From Rhizobium rosettiformans W3 (GTDB lineage Bacteria; Pseudomonadota; Alphaproteobacteria; Rhizobiales; Rhizobiaceae), in assembly GCF_004912135.1 (NCBI RefSeq), contig NZ_STGU01000002.1, positions 434,001 to 498,000 on the forward strand: DNA of 64,000 nt, read 5' to 3'. Shown here piece after piece: positions 25,841 to 35,435 of the stretch. Position 1 is the stretch's first letter. Each line of letters opens with the position of its first letter. The notes under the pieces are model-generated. The model did no database searches. It was not told where the DNA came from and was given only the letters and a program-made list of their open reading frames with translations. A program made the translations under genes and the position numbers.

Positions 25841-26797
25841 TCAAAGACCGAGGGCCGACTTGACCGCCGCGTCACCCGGCTGGCCGTCCAGAGTCGTAAC
25901 ACCCTTCAGCCAGGTGTCGAGCACGGCCGGATTGGCCTTCAGCCACTCGGTTGCCGCCCCCTTGGACTCCTTGCCGCCCAGGATCTCGCCCATCAGCACG
26001 TTTTCCATGGAGACGTCGAAGGTCATGTGCTTGAAGAGCATCGCGGCATTCGGGCAGCTTTCGCTCCAGCCGGTGCGTCCGAGCGTATAGACTTCCGCAC
26101 CGCCGTAGTTCGGCCCGAAATAGGCGTCCCCTCCGGAAAGATAGGTGATGTCGAAGCGCTCGTTCATCGGATGCGGCGCCCAGGCGAGGAAGACGACGCC
26201 CTTGCCTTCCTTCGTGGCCCGCTCGACCTGCGCCAGCATGGCCTGCTCGCCGGATTCGACCAGTTCCCAGCCCTTGAGGCCGAATTCGCCGGCATCGATC
26301 ATCTTCTGGATATTGCCGTTGGCCGGCGCGCCCGGCTCGATGCCGTAGATCTTGCTTTCGAACTCGCCGGGGTTTTTGCCGAGATCGGCAAAGTCCTTGA
26401 TGCCCTTTTCAGCCGTTGCCGTCGGCACCGCCAGGGTGAACTTTGCCCCTTCGAGGTTCTTCGCCAGAACCTCGATCGCCTTGGCGCTGTTGAGGTCATC
26501 GATGAAGGCCTGCTGTGCCGGCATCCAGTTGCCGAGGAAAACGTCGATCTCGCCGTTCTTCATCGACTGATAGCCGATCGGAACGGACAGGGTCTTGACG
26601 TCGGGGTCATAGCCGAGTGCGTCGAGAACGACCGAAGCAACGCCGTTGGTCGCGGTGATGTCGGTCCAGCCCGGATCCGACAGGCGAACCACCTTGCAGC
26701 TCTCCGAATCTGCGGCGGAGGCTGTCGAGGTGAGGAGCATCAGTGCAAGCGCGGCCAAACCGCCAAGCCCCGTGCGATTGTCGAGTGTCATGCGCAT
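25841..26797 (-). CDS. choX: Choline ABC transporter substrate-binding protein
   Basis: A 318-aa periplasmic binding protein with a signal peptide (about residues 1-28, ending ALALMLLTSTASAA). It has the choline/betaine-binding fold: VVRLSDPGWTDITATNG, IGYQSMKNGEIDVFLGNWMP, and FLAWAPHPMNERFDITYLSG. These match ChoX of Sinorhizobium. GAGGG lies seven bases before the ATG at 26797. The permease (choW) and ATPase (choV) genes are not nearby, so it must share a transporter encoded elsewhere or act with betC alone. The operon order is choX-betC. Confidence 0.93.
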   Translation of the reverse strand: MRMTLDNRTGLGGLAALALMLLTSTASAADSESCKVVRLSDPGWTDITATNGVASVVLDALGYDPDVKTLSVPIGYQSMKNGEIDVFLGNWMPAQQAFIDDLNSAKAIEVLAKNLEGAKFTLAVPTATAEKGIKDFADLGKNPGEFESKIYGIEPGAPANGNIQKMIDAGEFGLKGWELVESGEQAMLAQVERATKEGKGVVFLAWAPHPMNERFDITYLSGGDAYFGPNYGGAEVYTLGRTGWSESCPNAAMLFKHMTFDVSMENVLMGEILGGKESKGAATEWLKANPAVLDTWLKGVTTLDGQPGDAAVKSALGL

Positions 26798-26880
26798 AGT
26801 GGTTCCCTCTTTTTGTGATATTGTATGGGCTTATTGAACGGGCGAGAGCCGCGCCTGTGAAGCGGGAGATTTTTGATGTT

Positions 26881-26892
26881 TCACATAAGTGA
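26881..26892. promoter_or_regulatory. Small palindrome in choX/LysR divergent region
   Basis: TCAC-ATAA-GTGA is a perfect inverted repeat just before the LysR regulator start, in the 100-bp region shared with choX. It could be part of the LysR operator. A sequence this short can occur by chance. Confidence 0.4.
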
Positions 26893-26897
26893 GATTT

Positions 26898-27815
26898 ATG
26901 TCTGATCCGGTAATCGATCTGGCCTGGATGCGGCTTCTCGTCGAGGTCGGACGGAAGGGCTCTCTCTCGGCCGCTGCCGACGCGCTGGGCTTGTCGCAGC
27001 CGGCCGTCAGTTACCAGATCCGCTTGCTCGAGCAGCGGTTCGGGCTGCCCATCCTGCAAAGGCTGCACCGCGGGGTCCGCTTCACCGAGGAGGGGCAGCG
27101 CCTTCTGGCCATTGCCGAGCGCACCGTAACGGAGGTGGACGCACTCCAGCGGAGCCTGCGTGCGGCCCGGCGCCGCCCGACGGTGCGGCTGGCCACGGAC
27201 TACGCATTCTCAAGCCTCTGGCTCATCCCGCGCATGCATGCCTTCCGCCAAAGTCACCCGGAGATAGATCTGCAGATCGTCGCAACCCAGCGCCTCGGCC
27301 AGCACTGGCGCGAAGATGCCGATCTGGCGGTGGCCTTCGGTGCACGAAGCGAGTTCGGTCCGGGCGCTACATTGTTGATGCCCGAGCGGGTCGTGCCTGT
27401 CTGCACACCTGCTTTCTCTCACCGGCTCACGGCCGCCGGTGCATCGCCCATCGAGCAGGGCCCCTTGATCCACCTGGAAGCCGAGAGTGTCTCACCCTGG
27501 CTCGATTGGCCGACCTATCTGTCTTCGCGACAACTGCCCGGTAGCCCTCAAGGGAGCCCCGGAGACCTGCGCTTCAACACCTATGCCCTGGTCGTGCAGG
27601 CGGCCATGGCTGGACAGGGAATTGCCCTGGGTTGGCTGGGGATTATCGATCACCTGCTGGATGCCAATCTGCTCGTCATGACAGGTGAACTCGTGACGGT
27701 TGCCGAGCGCGGCTATTGGCTCGTGCCGGGAAGGGCAAGCGAGGCGGTCCAACTGCTCGCGGGCTGGTTGGTCGAGGAGACTTCGACTCCAAGTCTGGAG
27801 CGAACCGCGAGCTGA
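26898..27815 (+). CDS. LysR family regulator, choline-sulfate utilisation type
   Basis: A 305-aa LysR-type regulator. The N-terminal winged helix-turn-helix (GRKGSLSAAADALGLSQPAV and SYQIRLLEQRFG) is followed by a substrate-binding domain. It is transcribed divergently from choX-betC, the arrangement seen for the regulators that accompany choline-sulfatase genes. Its likely inducer is choline or choline sulfate, by inference from context. The ATG at 26898 is chosen; a GTG nine bases earlier would add three residues. Confidence 0.88.
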   Translation: MSDPVIDLAWMRLLVEVGRKGSLSAAADALGLSQPAVSYQIRLLEQRFGLPILQRLHRGVRFTEEGQRLLAIAERTVTEVDALQRSLRAARRRPTVRLATDYAFSSLWLIPRMHAFRQSHPEIDLQIVATQRLGQHWREDADLAVAFGARSEFGPGATLLMPERVVPVCTPAFSHRLTAAGASPIEQGPLIHLEAESVSPWLDWPTYLSSRQLPGSPQGSPGDLRFNTYALVVQAAMAGQGIALGWLGIIDHLLDANLLVMTGELVTVAERGYWLVPGRASEAVQLLAGWLVEETSTPSLERTAS

Positions 27816-27951
27816 TCGGCGAAAGAAATCGCCGGGTCGTTCAATTTGCCTAATTCTAGTATGACTAATGTTTAACCATTGTATTGCATGCTGCTCCTGA
27901 CGCTATGGTTGCGAAATCTTTGGTTTCGCTAATGGACTGCTGGGGACAACT

Positions 27952-30141
27952 ATGCGATTGACGGATGTTTCAGTGACTTGGCGACTGGCCGTGGCTCTTG
28001 CCATTCCGCTCGTTGCCATGGCCGGACTGGCCTATATGGAAGTGAACACCACCTTCACCGCTTATCAGCACGCGCGCCACCTTGGCGTGGTCAGCACCGA
28101 CCTCGGAGTGATCGGCGACCTCGTGCACGCGCTGCAGGGCGAACGGGCCGAGGCGGTCGGGCTTCTCGCATCGAAAGGCAAAGGGCACCGCAACGAACTT
28201 GATGGCATGCGGGCAAAGGCAGCACCGGCTCTGAGCCAGATGGATCACGTGCTTGAAGACATGAAGGCGGAAGGCGATCCCACGCTGATGCGCCACGAAG
28301 AGGAATTGGCTGTCGTTCTAGGCAAGCTTCCGGAGATACGGGCAGCGACTGACCAGCTTTCGATCGCGCCAACCGAGGCGTTCGTCTACTACACGGATCT
28401 TGTCCACCGTCTCATGAACGTGTCGCGCGAGTTCTCGCTTGTAGCAGGTGCCAGGGGCGTCGTCGGCAAGATGATGGCTTACAGTCTGCTGATGAACGCC
28501 AAAGAAGTGGCGGGCCAGGAGCAAAACCTCGGACATACCTTCATCTCGCAGGGCAAGTTCGACGAAAATCACTATCTGGACTTCATCGGCATGTTCGGCT
28601 CGCAGACCTCTCTGATCGGTCAATATCTCGAACTCCTGCCGGATGAAGAGCGGGAGCATTATCGCCAGTCTCTGCACACGCCGGATGCGGACGCCGTCGA
28701 GGCCATTCGTGCGCAGATGATGCTGGGTGGGCTTTCCGCCGATCTGAGCGCCATCGACAGCGCCGAATGGCTTGAGCGCTCGGCTCACCGCATCGAGCGT
28801 CTGAAAGAGCTGGAGAACGAGACACTCGCGACCATCGTGGTCCAGGCGCAGGCGATGGCTGACGATGAATACCAGCACCTTTTGCGCGTGGCCGGCACCA
28901 CCGGAACGGTGCTGACCTTTGCCTGCTTCTTCGCGATTTCGCTGTCCATGACCGTGGTGCGCCCGCTTCGTCGTCTGACGCGGACGATGAACGATCTCGC
29001 CAAGGGGCAGGTCGAAGGTGACGTCATCCAGTCGGACAGCAAGGACGAGATCGGTCAGATGGGCCGCGCCGTGACCGAATATGTCGAACTCCCCAAGGCG
29101 CGCATGCTGCGGGAGCGCGAAGAGCAGGAAGAGGCCGAACGCATCAAGCGGGCAGCCGAGCTGGAAGCGGAGCGTGAACGTGCCGAGCGCGCTGCAGAGA
29201 TCGCCTTCGCCGTCGAGCAGCTGGCAAGCGGTCTTGATGCCTTGTCCTCAGGCGAGATCGGCTTCCGGCTGTCCGATCCCTTTGCTCCGTCGCTCGATCC
29301 GCTGCGGACGAGTTTCAACGGATCGATGGAGCGGTTGTGCGGCGTGATGTCGACCATCCGCCTCAGCACGGGCCAGCTGCATGGCGGTTCGCAGGAACTG
29401 CAGCTTGCCGCGGATGATCTTGCACGCCGCACCGAACGCCAGGCTGCCGCGCTCGAAGAAGCATCCGCATCCATCAGCCAGATCACCACAGCGATGGCCA
29501 GCTCCACCCAGCAGGCCCAGGAAGCCGGACATCTCGTCCGCGAGGCAACGGTGACAGCCCAGAAGTCCGGCACGGTGGTCGCCGATACGGTCAGGGCCAT
29601 GCAACACATCGAGCAGTCGTCCGGTCAAATCAGCCAGATCATCAGCGTCATCGACGAGATCGCCTTCCAGACCAACCTTCTGGCCCTGAATGCGGGTGTC
29701 GAGGCAGCACGTGCGGGCGAGGCCGGCAAGGGCTTCGCCGTCGTGGCCCAGGAGGTTCGTGAACTTGCCCAGCGCTCTGCCAATGCCGCACGCGAGATCA
29801 AGTCTCTGATCAATCGCTCGGCCCAGGAGGTCGAAGCAGGTGTGCGTCTGGTCAACGAGACGGGCGAAACGCTGAAGGGCATCGAAGAGCACGTGATGAA
29901 GATCAACGAGCGCGTTGCAGCGATCGTCTCGGCGGCACAGGAGCAGTCCGGCGCGCTGAACGAGATCAGCCAGGCCGTGAGCCAGATGGATCAGGTGACC
30001 CAGCAGAATGCCGCAATGGTCGAGGAAGCAAGTGCTGCAACATCGAGTGTGGCGGCAGAAGCGGATCGGCTCAACGCGCAGATCGCCCTTTTCAAGCTGC
30101 CCGGCAACCAGAACCGTCAGCGCGGCCGTGAGGCCGCCTGA
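27952..30141 (+). CDS. Methyl-accepting chemotaxis protein with NIT-type sensor domain
   Basis: A 729-aa chemoreceptor. An N-terminal membrane helix (about residues 10-28) is followed by a ~270-residue all-helical periplasmic domain. Its [13 protein letters not shown] and [18 protein letters not shown] segments resemble the nitrate/nitrite-sensing (NIT) domain. A second membrane helix near 305-325, a HAMP domain, a linker rich in Arg/Glu, and a second HAMP-like unit (about 420-465) come next. The signalling domain has the canonical tip [20 protein letters not shown]. There is no C-terminal CheR-binding pentapeptide. Upstream lies GCGAAA/TTTCGC (27911-27929), a small inverted repeat. Confidence 0.92.
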   Translation: MRLTDVSVTWRLAVALAIPLVAMAGLAYMEVNTTFTAYQHARHLGVVSTDLGVIGDLVHALQGERAEAVGLLASKGKGHRNELDGMRAKAAPALSQMDHVLEDMKAEGDPTLMRHEEELAVVLGKLPEIRAATDQLSIAPTEAFVYYTDLVHRLMNVSREFSLVAGARGVVGKMMAYSLLMNAKEVAGQEQNLGHTFISQGKFDENHYLDFIGMFGSQTSLIGQYLELLPDEEREHYRQSLHTPDADAVEAIRAQMMLGGLSADLSAIDSAEWLERSAHRIERLKELENETLATIVVQAQAMADDEYQHLLRVAGTTGTVLTFACFFAISLSMTVVRPLRRLTRTMNDLAKGQVEGDVIQSDSKDEIGQMGRAVTEYVELPKARMLREREEQEEAERIKRAAELEAERERAERAAEIAFAVEQLASGLDALSSGEIGFRLSDPFAPSLDPLRTSFNGSMERLCGVMSTIRLSTGQLHGGSQELQLAADDLARRTERQAAALEEASASISQITTAMASSTQQAQEAGHLVREATVTAQKSGTVVADTVRAMQHIEQSSGQISQIISVIDEIAFQTNLLALNAGVEAARAGEAGKGFAVVAQEVRELAQRSANAAREIKSLINRSAQEVEAGVRLVNETGETLKGIEEHVMKINERVAAIVSAAQEQSGALNEISQAVSQMDQVTQQNAAMVEEASAATSSVAAEADRLNAQIALFKLPGNQNRQRGREAA

Positions 30142-30156
30142 CGCGGGTGAGAGGGA

Positions 30157-30984
30157 TCACAGCAGGTTGGCGATCCGGCAAAACTCCTCGACGCTGAGCG
30201 TTTCCGCTCGGCGTTGAGGGTCGATTTCGGCTCGCGCGAGAAGCGCTTCCCCGCCGATCGGCTTCAGGCTCTGTCGCAGCATCTTGCGCCGCTGCCCGAA
30301 GGCCGCATGTGTGACTTTCTCCAGCCTGTCCGGTTCGCAGGGCAGGGGCGTTGCGATCGGCTCGAGATGCACGACGGTGGAGGTCACCTTGGGTGGCGGC
30401 GTGAAGGCCTGGGGCGGAATGTCAAAGGCCATATGGGCCTGGGTGCGCCAGCCGCAGAGCACGCCGAGGCGCCCATAGTGATTTTCGTCCTCGCGCGCCA
30501 CGATCCGCTGCCCCACTTCCTTCTGGAACATCAGCGTAAGCGACTGCCAGAACGGCGGCCAGGCGCGTGGCAGCAGCCAGTTGACCAGAAGCTGCGTTCC
30601 AACATTGTAAGGCAGGTTCGCGATGATCTTGACGGGCTCGCCTTGGGCAAGGCTCTCGAAGTCTGTCTTCAGCGCGTCACCCTCGATCACCTCCAGGCGA
30701 CCGGGATAGTGATCGGCGATTTCCCGAAGCGCCGGCAGGCAGCGCGGGTCGCGCTCAATGGCGATTACCTTCTTGGCGCCAAGCGCGAGAATAGCGCGCG
30801 TCAGGCCACCCGGTCCGGGGCCGACCTCGATCACGGTAACGCCTTCCAATGAGCCTGCGGTCCGCGCCACCTTCTGGGTGAGGTTCAGATCGAGGAGAAA
30901 GTTCTGCCCAAGCGCCTTCTTGGCATCGAGCCCGTGACGCGCAATGACATCGCGCAGCGGCGGCAATCCATCGAGCGCGGCCAT
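30157..30984 (-). CDS. rsmA: 16S rRNA (adenine(1518)-N(6)/adenine(1519)-N(6))-dimethyltransferase
   Basis: RsmA (KsgA) dimethylates two adjacent adenines in helix 45 of 16S rRNA during 30S assembly. The 275-aa protein has [15 protein letters not shown], the SAM-binding motif [16 protein letters not shown], and the catalytic [11 protein letters not shown]. Its ATG overlaps the stop codon of pdxA (TGATG). It is the last gene of the lptF-lptG-lptD-surA-pdxA-rsmA run, an order also known from enterobacteria. Confidence 0.97.
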   Translation of the reverse strand: MAALDGLPPLRDVIARHGLDAKKALGQNFLLDLNLTQKVARTAGSLEGVTVIEVGPGPGGLTRAILALGAKKVIAIERDPRCLPALREIADHYPGRLEVIEGDALKTDFESLAQGEPVKIIANLPYNVGTQLLVNWLLPRAWPPFWQSLTLMFQKEVGQRIVAREDENHYGRLGVLCGWRTQAHMAFDIPPQAFTPPPKVTSTVVHLEPIATPLPCEPDRLEKVTHAAFGQRRKMLRQSLKPIGGEALLARAEIDPQRRAETLSVEEFCRIANLL

Positions 30985-32006
30985 CAGCGAGCCGTCTCCG
31001 TCGTGGTGCTCATGCGAGCGGCCATCTGCAGGGCTGCCACGAGGCTCGTCTCCTTGGCAAATCCGGAACCGGCCAGACCGAAGGCGGTGCCATGGTCGGG
31101 CGACGTGCGAATGAAGGGCAGGCCGAGCGTGACATTGACGCTGTCGTCGAAGCCGAGCGCCTTGGCCGGAATCAGGGCCTGATCGTGATACATGCAGATC
31201 GCCACATCATAGCGGGAGCGGGCGTCGTCGTGGAACATGGTGTCCGCCGGAAGCGGGCCAAAGGCATCGATGCCCTCGTCGCGCAAATGCCGGATCGCAG
31301 GATGAATGATGTCGTCATCCTCCTGTCCGATAGCGCCGTTCTCGCCCGCATGCGGGTTGAGCCCGGCAACAGCAAGACGAGGGGAGGCGAGCCCGAAGCG
31401 GGCGGTGAGATCCCGCGCGACGATGCGGCAGGTGTCGACGATCAAGGCCTCGCTGAGGGCACCGGGCACGTCCTTCAGGGGAATATGGATCGTGACGGGC
31501 ACGGCCTTCAGCTTGGGGCCGGCCAGCATCATGACCGGCATCACGCTGTTGCCGGTTGCCTTTGCTGCGAGGTCGGCAAGGAATTCCGTGTGGCCGGGGA
31601 AACCGAAACCTGCCTCGTAGAGGACCGATTTCGCGATCGGATTGGTGACGACAGCCCTGACATCACCGGCAAGACACATCGAAACCGCAGTCTCGATGGC
31701 CCCGATCGTGGCACGCGCATTCGCGACATGTGGTTTGCCGGCGAGCACATCGGTGCCCGTCGGGATCGAGAGCACCGGAAGGGCACGGTCAAATACCTCG
31801 GACGCCTGGTTAGCGTCCGTCTCGACGATGGCGACATCCAACTCGAGAAGGCGTGCACGCACTTGCAGTACGGCCGGGTCCCCGAGGTAGAGAAAAGGCG
31901 GCAGACCGTATTCGCGGCGTTTGAGCCAGGCCTGCAGGGCGATATCGGGGCCTATGCCGGCCGGATCACCCTGGGTGAGCGCGAGCGGAAGCACGCCATC
32001 GGTCAT
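30984..32006 (-). CDS. pdxA: 4-hydroxythreonine-4-phosphate dehydrogenase
   Basis: PdxA oxidises 4-phospho-hydroxy-L-threonine in vitamin B6 synthesis. The 340-aa protein has the start [18 protein letters not shown], the substrate-binding GHTEFLADL and the metal-binding [14 protein letters not shown]. It ends with [16 protein letters not shown]. It lies 18 bp after surA and overlaps rsmA by one base. Confidence 0.97.
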   Translation of the reverse strand: MTDGVLPLALTQGDPAGIGPDIALQAWLKRREYGLPPFLYLGDPAVLQVRARLLELDVAIVETDANQASEVFDRALPVLSIPTGTDVLAGKPHVANARATIGAIETAVSMCLAGDVRAVVTNPIAKSVLYEAGFGFPGHTEFLADLAAKATGNSVMPVMMLAGPKLKAVPVTIHIPLKDVPGALSEALIVDTCRIVARDLTARFGLASPRLAVAGLNPHAGENGAIGQEDDDIIHPAIRHLRDEGIDAFGPLPADTMFHDDARSRYDVAICMYHDQALIPAKALGFDDSVNVTLGLPFIRTSPDHGTAFGLAGSGFAKETSLVAALQMAARMSTTTETAR

Positions 32007-32024
32007 GGATCGGCCTTTCGCCGC

Positions 32025-32969
32025 TTATTGCATTACGATCTGAGCCTTGGAGCGCAGTTCTTCGAGATACTTCTCAGAATTCGGGTTCTCGCCCTGCTGC
32101 TCCTTGCCGATATCTTCGGCGCGGAACACCACCTCAGCCGCAACGTCGTCGGAAACCTGGCGCTGGTTGCAGATCGCGAGGTATTCGACGCCGCGCTCCG
32201 TGACGCGCGTCGCCGTGGTGCCGCCCTTGGCCTTTTCGACCAGCGGCTTCCATTCCGGCGGCATTTCCGGTTCAAGAACGCGACCGAGATTGCGGATCGA
32301 GACGTCGAGATAGTTCTTGGCGAATTCCATTGCCTGATCGCAGCCGGGGAAGGATGCACGGGACTTTTCGGCCTCCGCCTTCCGCTTGCCGACGATGCCC
32401 TTCTTCGACGCCGGGACGACGAAGATGACCTGCTTCAGGAAGTATTCGGTCGTCACCGGCTTCTGCTTGTTTTCCAGAAGACGCGTGACCAGGTCCTGAT
32501 TGGACAAACGGCCGCGCGAGCCGGCGCCATAGCGCGCGTTGACGAGGCGAGGCCAGCTCATCGATACGGCGATGAAGGCCTTGAAATGGGCCGCGCCCAC
32601 ACCGGCCTGATCAAGCACGGAATTCAGCTGCGCGAGCGTCATCTTGTTGGACGATGCGAAGCGCGCGAAAGAGGCATCAACATCCGCCGTGCTGACCGAC
32701 ATGCCGACGCGCGCGATTTCCTCGCGCTTCAGCGCTTCCTCGACCAGTTCCTCCTTGGCGATCTTCTGAAGATTGCCGCTGCGGCGCTGCAGTCTGAGGA
32801 ACGCGGCGCGGCGAGCCACATCGCCACTGGTGATCGCAGTCTTGTTGACAACGGCCACCACGGAGGTCGCAGCCTGCACCGGCGCAACCATTGGAGTGGG
32901 GCTCACGCTCAGGGACAGCGCGATGACGCCGGCAAGCAGCAGACTGGTGCCCTTTTTCCCATTAGCCAT
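32025..32969 (-). CDS. surA: SurA-like periplasmic chaperone / peptidylprolyl isomerase family
   Basis: A 314-aa exported protein. It has a signal peptide (about residues 1-34), then VVAVVNKTAITSGDVARRAAFL, the typical SurA N-terminal start. A helical chaperone region with ELVEEALKREEIARVGM follows. One parvulin-like domain may lie in the C-terminal half (EYFLKQVIFVV to VEYLAICNQRQV), but it lacks an obvious full set of isomerase residues by eye. SurA escorts outer-membrane proteins, including LptD, and it directly follows lptD here. Confidence 0.88.
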   Translation of the reverse strand: MANGKKGTSLLLAGVIALSLSVSPTPMVAPVQAATSVVAVVNKTAITSGDVARRAAFLRLQRRSGNLQKIAKEELVEEALKREEIARVGMSVSTADVDASFARFASSNKMTLAQLNSVLDQAGVGAAHFKAFIAVSMSWPRLVNARYGAGSRGRLSNQDLVTRLLENKQKPVTTEYFLKQVIFVVPASKKGIVGKRKAEAEKSRASFPGCDQAMEFAKNYLDVSIRNLGRVLEPEMPPEWKPLVEKAKGGTTATRVTERGVEYLAICNQRQVSDDVAAEVVFRAEDIGKEQQGENPNSEKYLEELRSKAQIVMQ

Positions 32970-33101
32970 CTGTCATCCTTTCTCCGGAAGATAGGTGATC
33001 GTCCAGATCTATCTCTATTTGAGGGATTTTAGAACTGCCGCACGGATTGCACAATCCGTGCGGCGAAACAATGACCTCCGCCGAAGCGGGGCGGAAATCG
33101 C

Positions 33102-35435
33102 TCAGAACGAGTTGTCGCTGAGATTGATCTCGCCAAGGGTGCGGAACACCAGTTTGCCGCCAATCGTCCAGTCGTTCGCCGTCTCATCATTCGGGTCATA
33201 CTTGTCCGAATAGGCGATCGAGAAGACCGTGCATTCGTCGGCATAGGAAATCCCGACGCTACGGCGATTGAAGGTATTCGCATCGATGTCGTAGTTGACC
33301 GAGCCGAACACCGACCAGTTCTGGTTGACCTTCACGGTCGACGAGCTCGTCAACGTCTGATTGTCATTGGTGAACGAGTATTCCGGACGGGCATCGACCT
33401 GGGTGAAGGTCAGGCTCGTTTCGAAACGATCCTGCGCATAGGTGGCGTTGAGGTCGGTCCGGCGCACGTCGAGCGTCTTCTCGTCGAGGCGGACGCCAGC
33501 GCTCAGCGACAGACCGATCGGCAGCTCAAAGCCGGCAGAGGCAACGAAGTCAGAGACATCGGTTTCGAGACCGGAATCGGTGCCTACCGCCAGCAGGTCA
33601 TCCGTTGCATAGGAGTTCAGGCCGGCCAGATGATAGGACTGACCCACCACCGCACGCACGCCGATACCGTTGTCGAAGCTGCCGGTATAGCGCATGCCGA
33701 CATTCGCGCGCGTTCCGCCCTCAACGCGGTCGAAGCCGGAGAACTTGTTGCGCGAGAAGAGGTTGCTCGCGTCGAAGACCAGGCTCTGCGAATCCTCGTT
33801 CGGCAGTTGCCCTGCGAAATCTTCGTCGTTGCGCGCGTAGATCTGCGCGATCGGCTCAATGATGTGCGAGCTGTTCGCCGTCGTGATCAGCCAGGGATAG
33901 CGCAGTTCGACACCGGCGGTGAACAGAGCGCGGGCCGGTGCGTCATTGGACGTGTAGCCGCCGGTGTAACCCGCCGGATCGTCCATCGCGAGACCGAAGA
34001 CGTCACCGCGTGCGGCGAGCAGCGGGGTGATCTGGAGACCGCCCGGACCGTCGAAGGTCCGCTCCCACTCGAGCTCGCCCGACAGACGGTTCATATTGCC
34101 CTTGAGGCCACGATAGAGGTCGTCGCGCCCATCGCCGTTCGTGTCCGCCGCCTCGCTGGAGAAGCGCGACAGCGAGGTGAAGTTCAGCGTGCCCGACAGC
34201 TGGCCGCCAGCGACCAGTTCCGGCGCATAGTAGCTGTAGTCGATGACCGGCAGGACGGTCGCCTGCTTCTTCTCGGCGGTGTCGTCCAGATCTGCGTCCT
34301 GAACGTCGAAATAATAGCCGCGCATGTCGAAGAAGTTACGCTCACCGACACCCGTCAGGTAGACCGTGTTGGTGTTCGTCGAACTGTTCAGTCCCTCGAC
34401 GCCGTAGGTACGGGCGAAGTTGTTGTCGGTCTGGAACATGACATCCCAGCCGAAGGACCAGCGCGGATTGATCTTGAAGTCGCCCTTCGAGGCGACGAGA
34501 CCACGGAAATCACGTTCGGCGTCGCTCGTGCCGGCCGTAAATTCGTCGGTATTCATCTGGCTGATGCCGGCCAGCCGAAGGTTCGCCTGCCCCTTCTCGA
34601 ACCGCTGCCGCAGCTCTGCTTCCAGAAGCACGCCCTGAGCGCTGAAGCCTGTTGTCGTGATCGTCGCATCGCGATCCGGCGCGATGGCGATGTAGTAGGG
34701 GACCGAGATGCCGAAGCCGACATTTTCGCCCGAGCGGAATTCGGGGAACAGGAAGCCCGTCTTTCGCTTCACGGTGTTGTCCGGCACCACGATGAAGGGC
34801 AGGGTGGCAATCGAGTGACCGAAGAGCTCGAACCGGGCCTTCTCCAGGCGCACGGTTTGCTTCTTGCCATCCTGAACGACGCGCTCCGCCTTGACCTGCC
34901 AGATCGGCGGGCGACCGGGATTTTCGGCGCAGGGCAAACAGGCGGTGTAGACGCCCTTGTGCAGGATCATCTGGTTGCCGCCGACGCGCTCCGCACTTTC
35001 GGCGACCAGGCGCGTGTTGTCCGTGGTCTCGACGCGCAGCGCTCTCAGGAAGCCGTCGGAGAAATTGTCGGTAACGTCGAGCGAGTCCGCATAGATGCGG
35101 TTACCGGTCGGCTCGACCAGCTCGATATTGCCGGCCGCAGTGACGCGGCCCGTCTTCTGATCATAGACGACCTGCCGGGCGACCATCTGGTAGCCGGCAT
35201 AATTGATCTGCACCGCACCGTTGGCGACAACGCGCTCGGCATCACGGTCATAAACCAGTTCATTGGCTGCAAGGAGCAGCTTCGCGTCATCAGGGAGTTC
35301 ACTCGCCGCCGACGGTGAGTCGGTCAGGCTCTGCGCATGCACGAGAGGCGCGGTGAGCGGCAAAGCGCACACAGCGACACTGGTCAGCAGGGCTACTGAA
35401 AGCCTCCTGATATTCCCGCGGTCTTTTACCGCCAC
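33102..35435 (-). CDS. lptD: LPS assembly protein LptD
   Basis: LptD (OstA/Imp) is the outer-membrane beta-barrel that inserts LPS with LptE. The 777-aa protein has a signal peptide (about residues 1-35, ending PLVHAQ). An OstA-type N-terminal domain follows (LLLAANELVYDRDAERVVANG, NIELVEPTGNRIYADSLDVT), then a long barrel region rich in alternating polar/hydrophobic stretches. The start is a GTG at 35435 that overlaps the lptG stop by one base (TAGTG), so translation is coupled. It sits with lptF and lptG in one operon. Confidence 0.95.
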   Translation of the reverse strand: MAVKDRGNIRRLSVALLTSVAVCALPLTAPLVHAQSLTDSPSAASELPDDAKLLLAANELVYDRDAERVVANGAVQINYAGYQMVARQVVYDQKTGRVTAAGNIELVEPTGNRIYADSLDVTDNFSDGFLRALRVETTDNTRLVAESAERVGGNQMILHKGVYTACLPCAENPGRPPIWQVKAERVVQDGKKQTVRLEKARFELFGHSIATLPFIVVPDNTVKRKTGFLFPEFRSGENVGFGISVPYYIAIAPDRDATITTTGFSAQGVLLEAELRQRFEKGQANLRLAGISQMNTDEFTAGTSDAERDFRGLVASKGDFKINPRWSFGWDVMFQTDNNFARTYGVEGLNSSTNTNTVYLTGVGERNFFDMRGYYFDVQDADLDDTAEKKQATVLPVIDYSYYAPELVAGGQLSGTLNFTSLSRFSSEAADTNGDGRDDLYRGLKGNMNRLSGELEWERTFDGPGGLQITPLLAARGDVFGLAMDDPAGYTGGYTSNDAPARALFTAGVELRYPWLITTANSSHIIEPIAQIYARNDEDFAGQLPNEDSQSLVFDASNLFSRNKFSGFDRVEGGTRANVGMRYTGSFDNGIGVRAVVGQSYHLAGLNSYATDDLLAVGTDSGLETDVSDFVASAGFELPIGLSLSAGVRLDEKTLDVRRTDLNATYAQDRFETSLTFTQVDARPEYSFTNDNQTLTSSSTVKVNQNWSVFGSVNYDIDANTFNRRSVGISYADECTVFSIAYSDKYDPNDETANDWTIGGKLVFRTLGEINLSDNSF

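Noticed and set aside
31092-33032. 646-codon plus-strand frame across pdxA and surA
   Set aside because: Antisense shadow of confident genes; composition is typical of shadow frames.
33630-35318. 562-codon plus-strand frame opposite lptD
   Set aside because: Antisense shadow; lptD is certain from its signal peptide, OstA domain and operon position.
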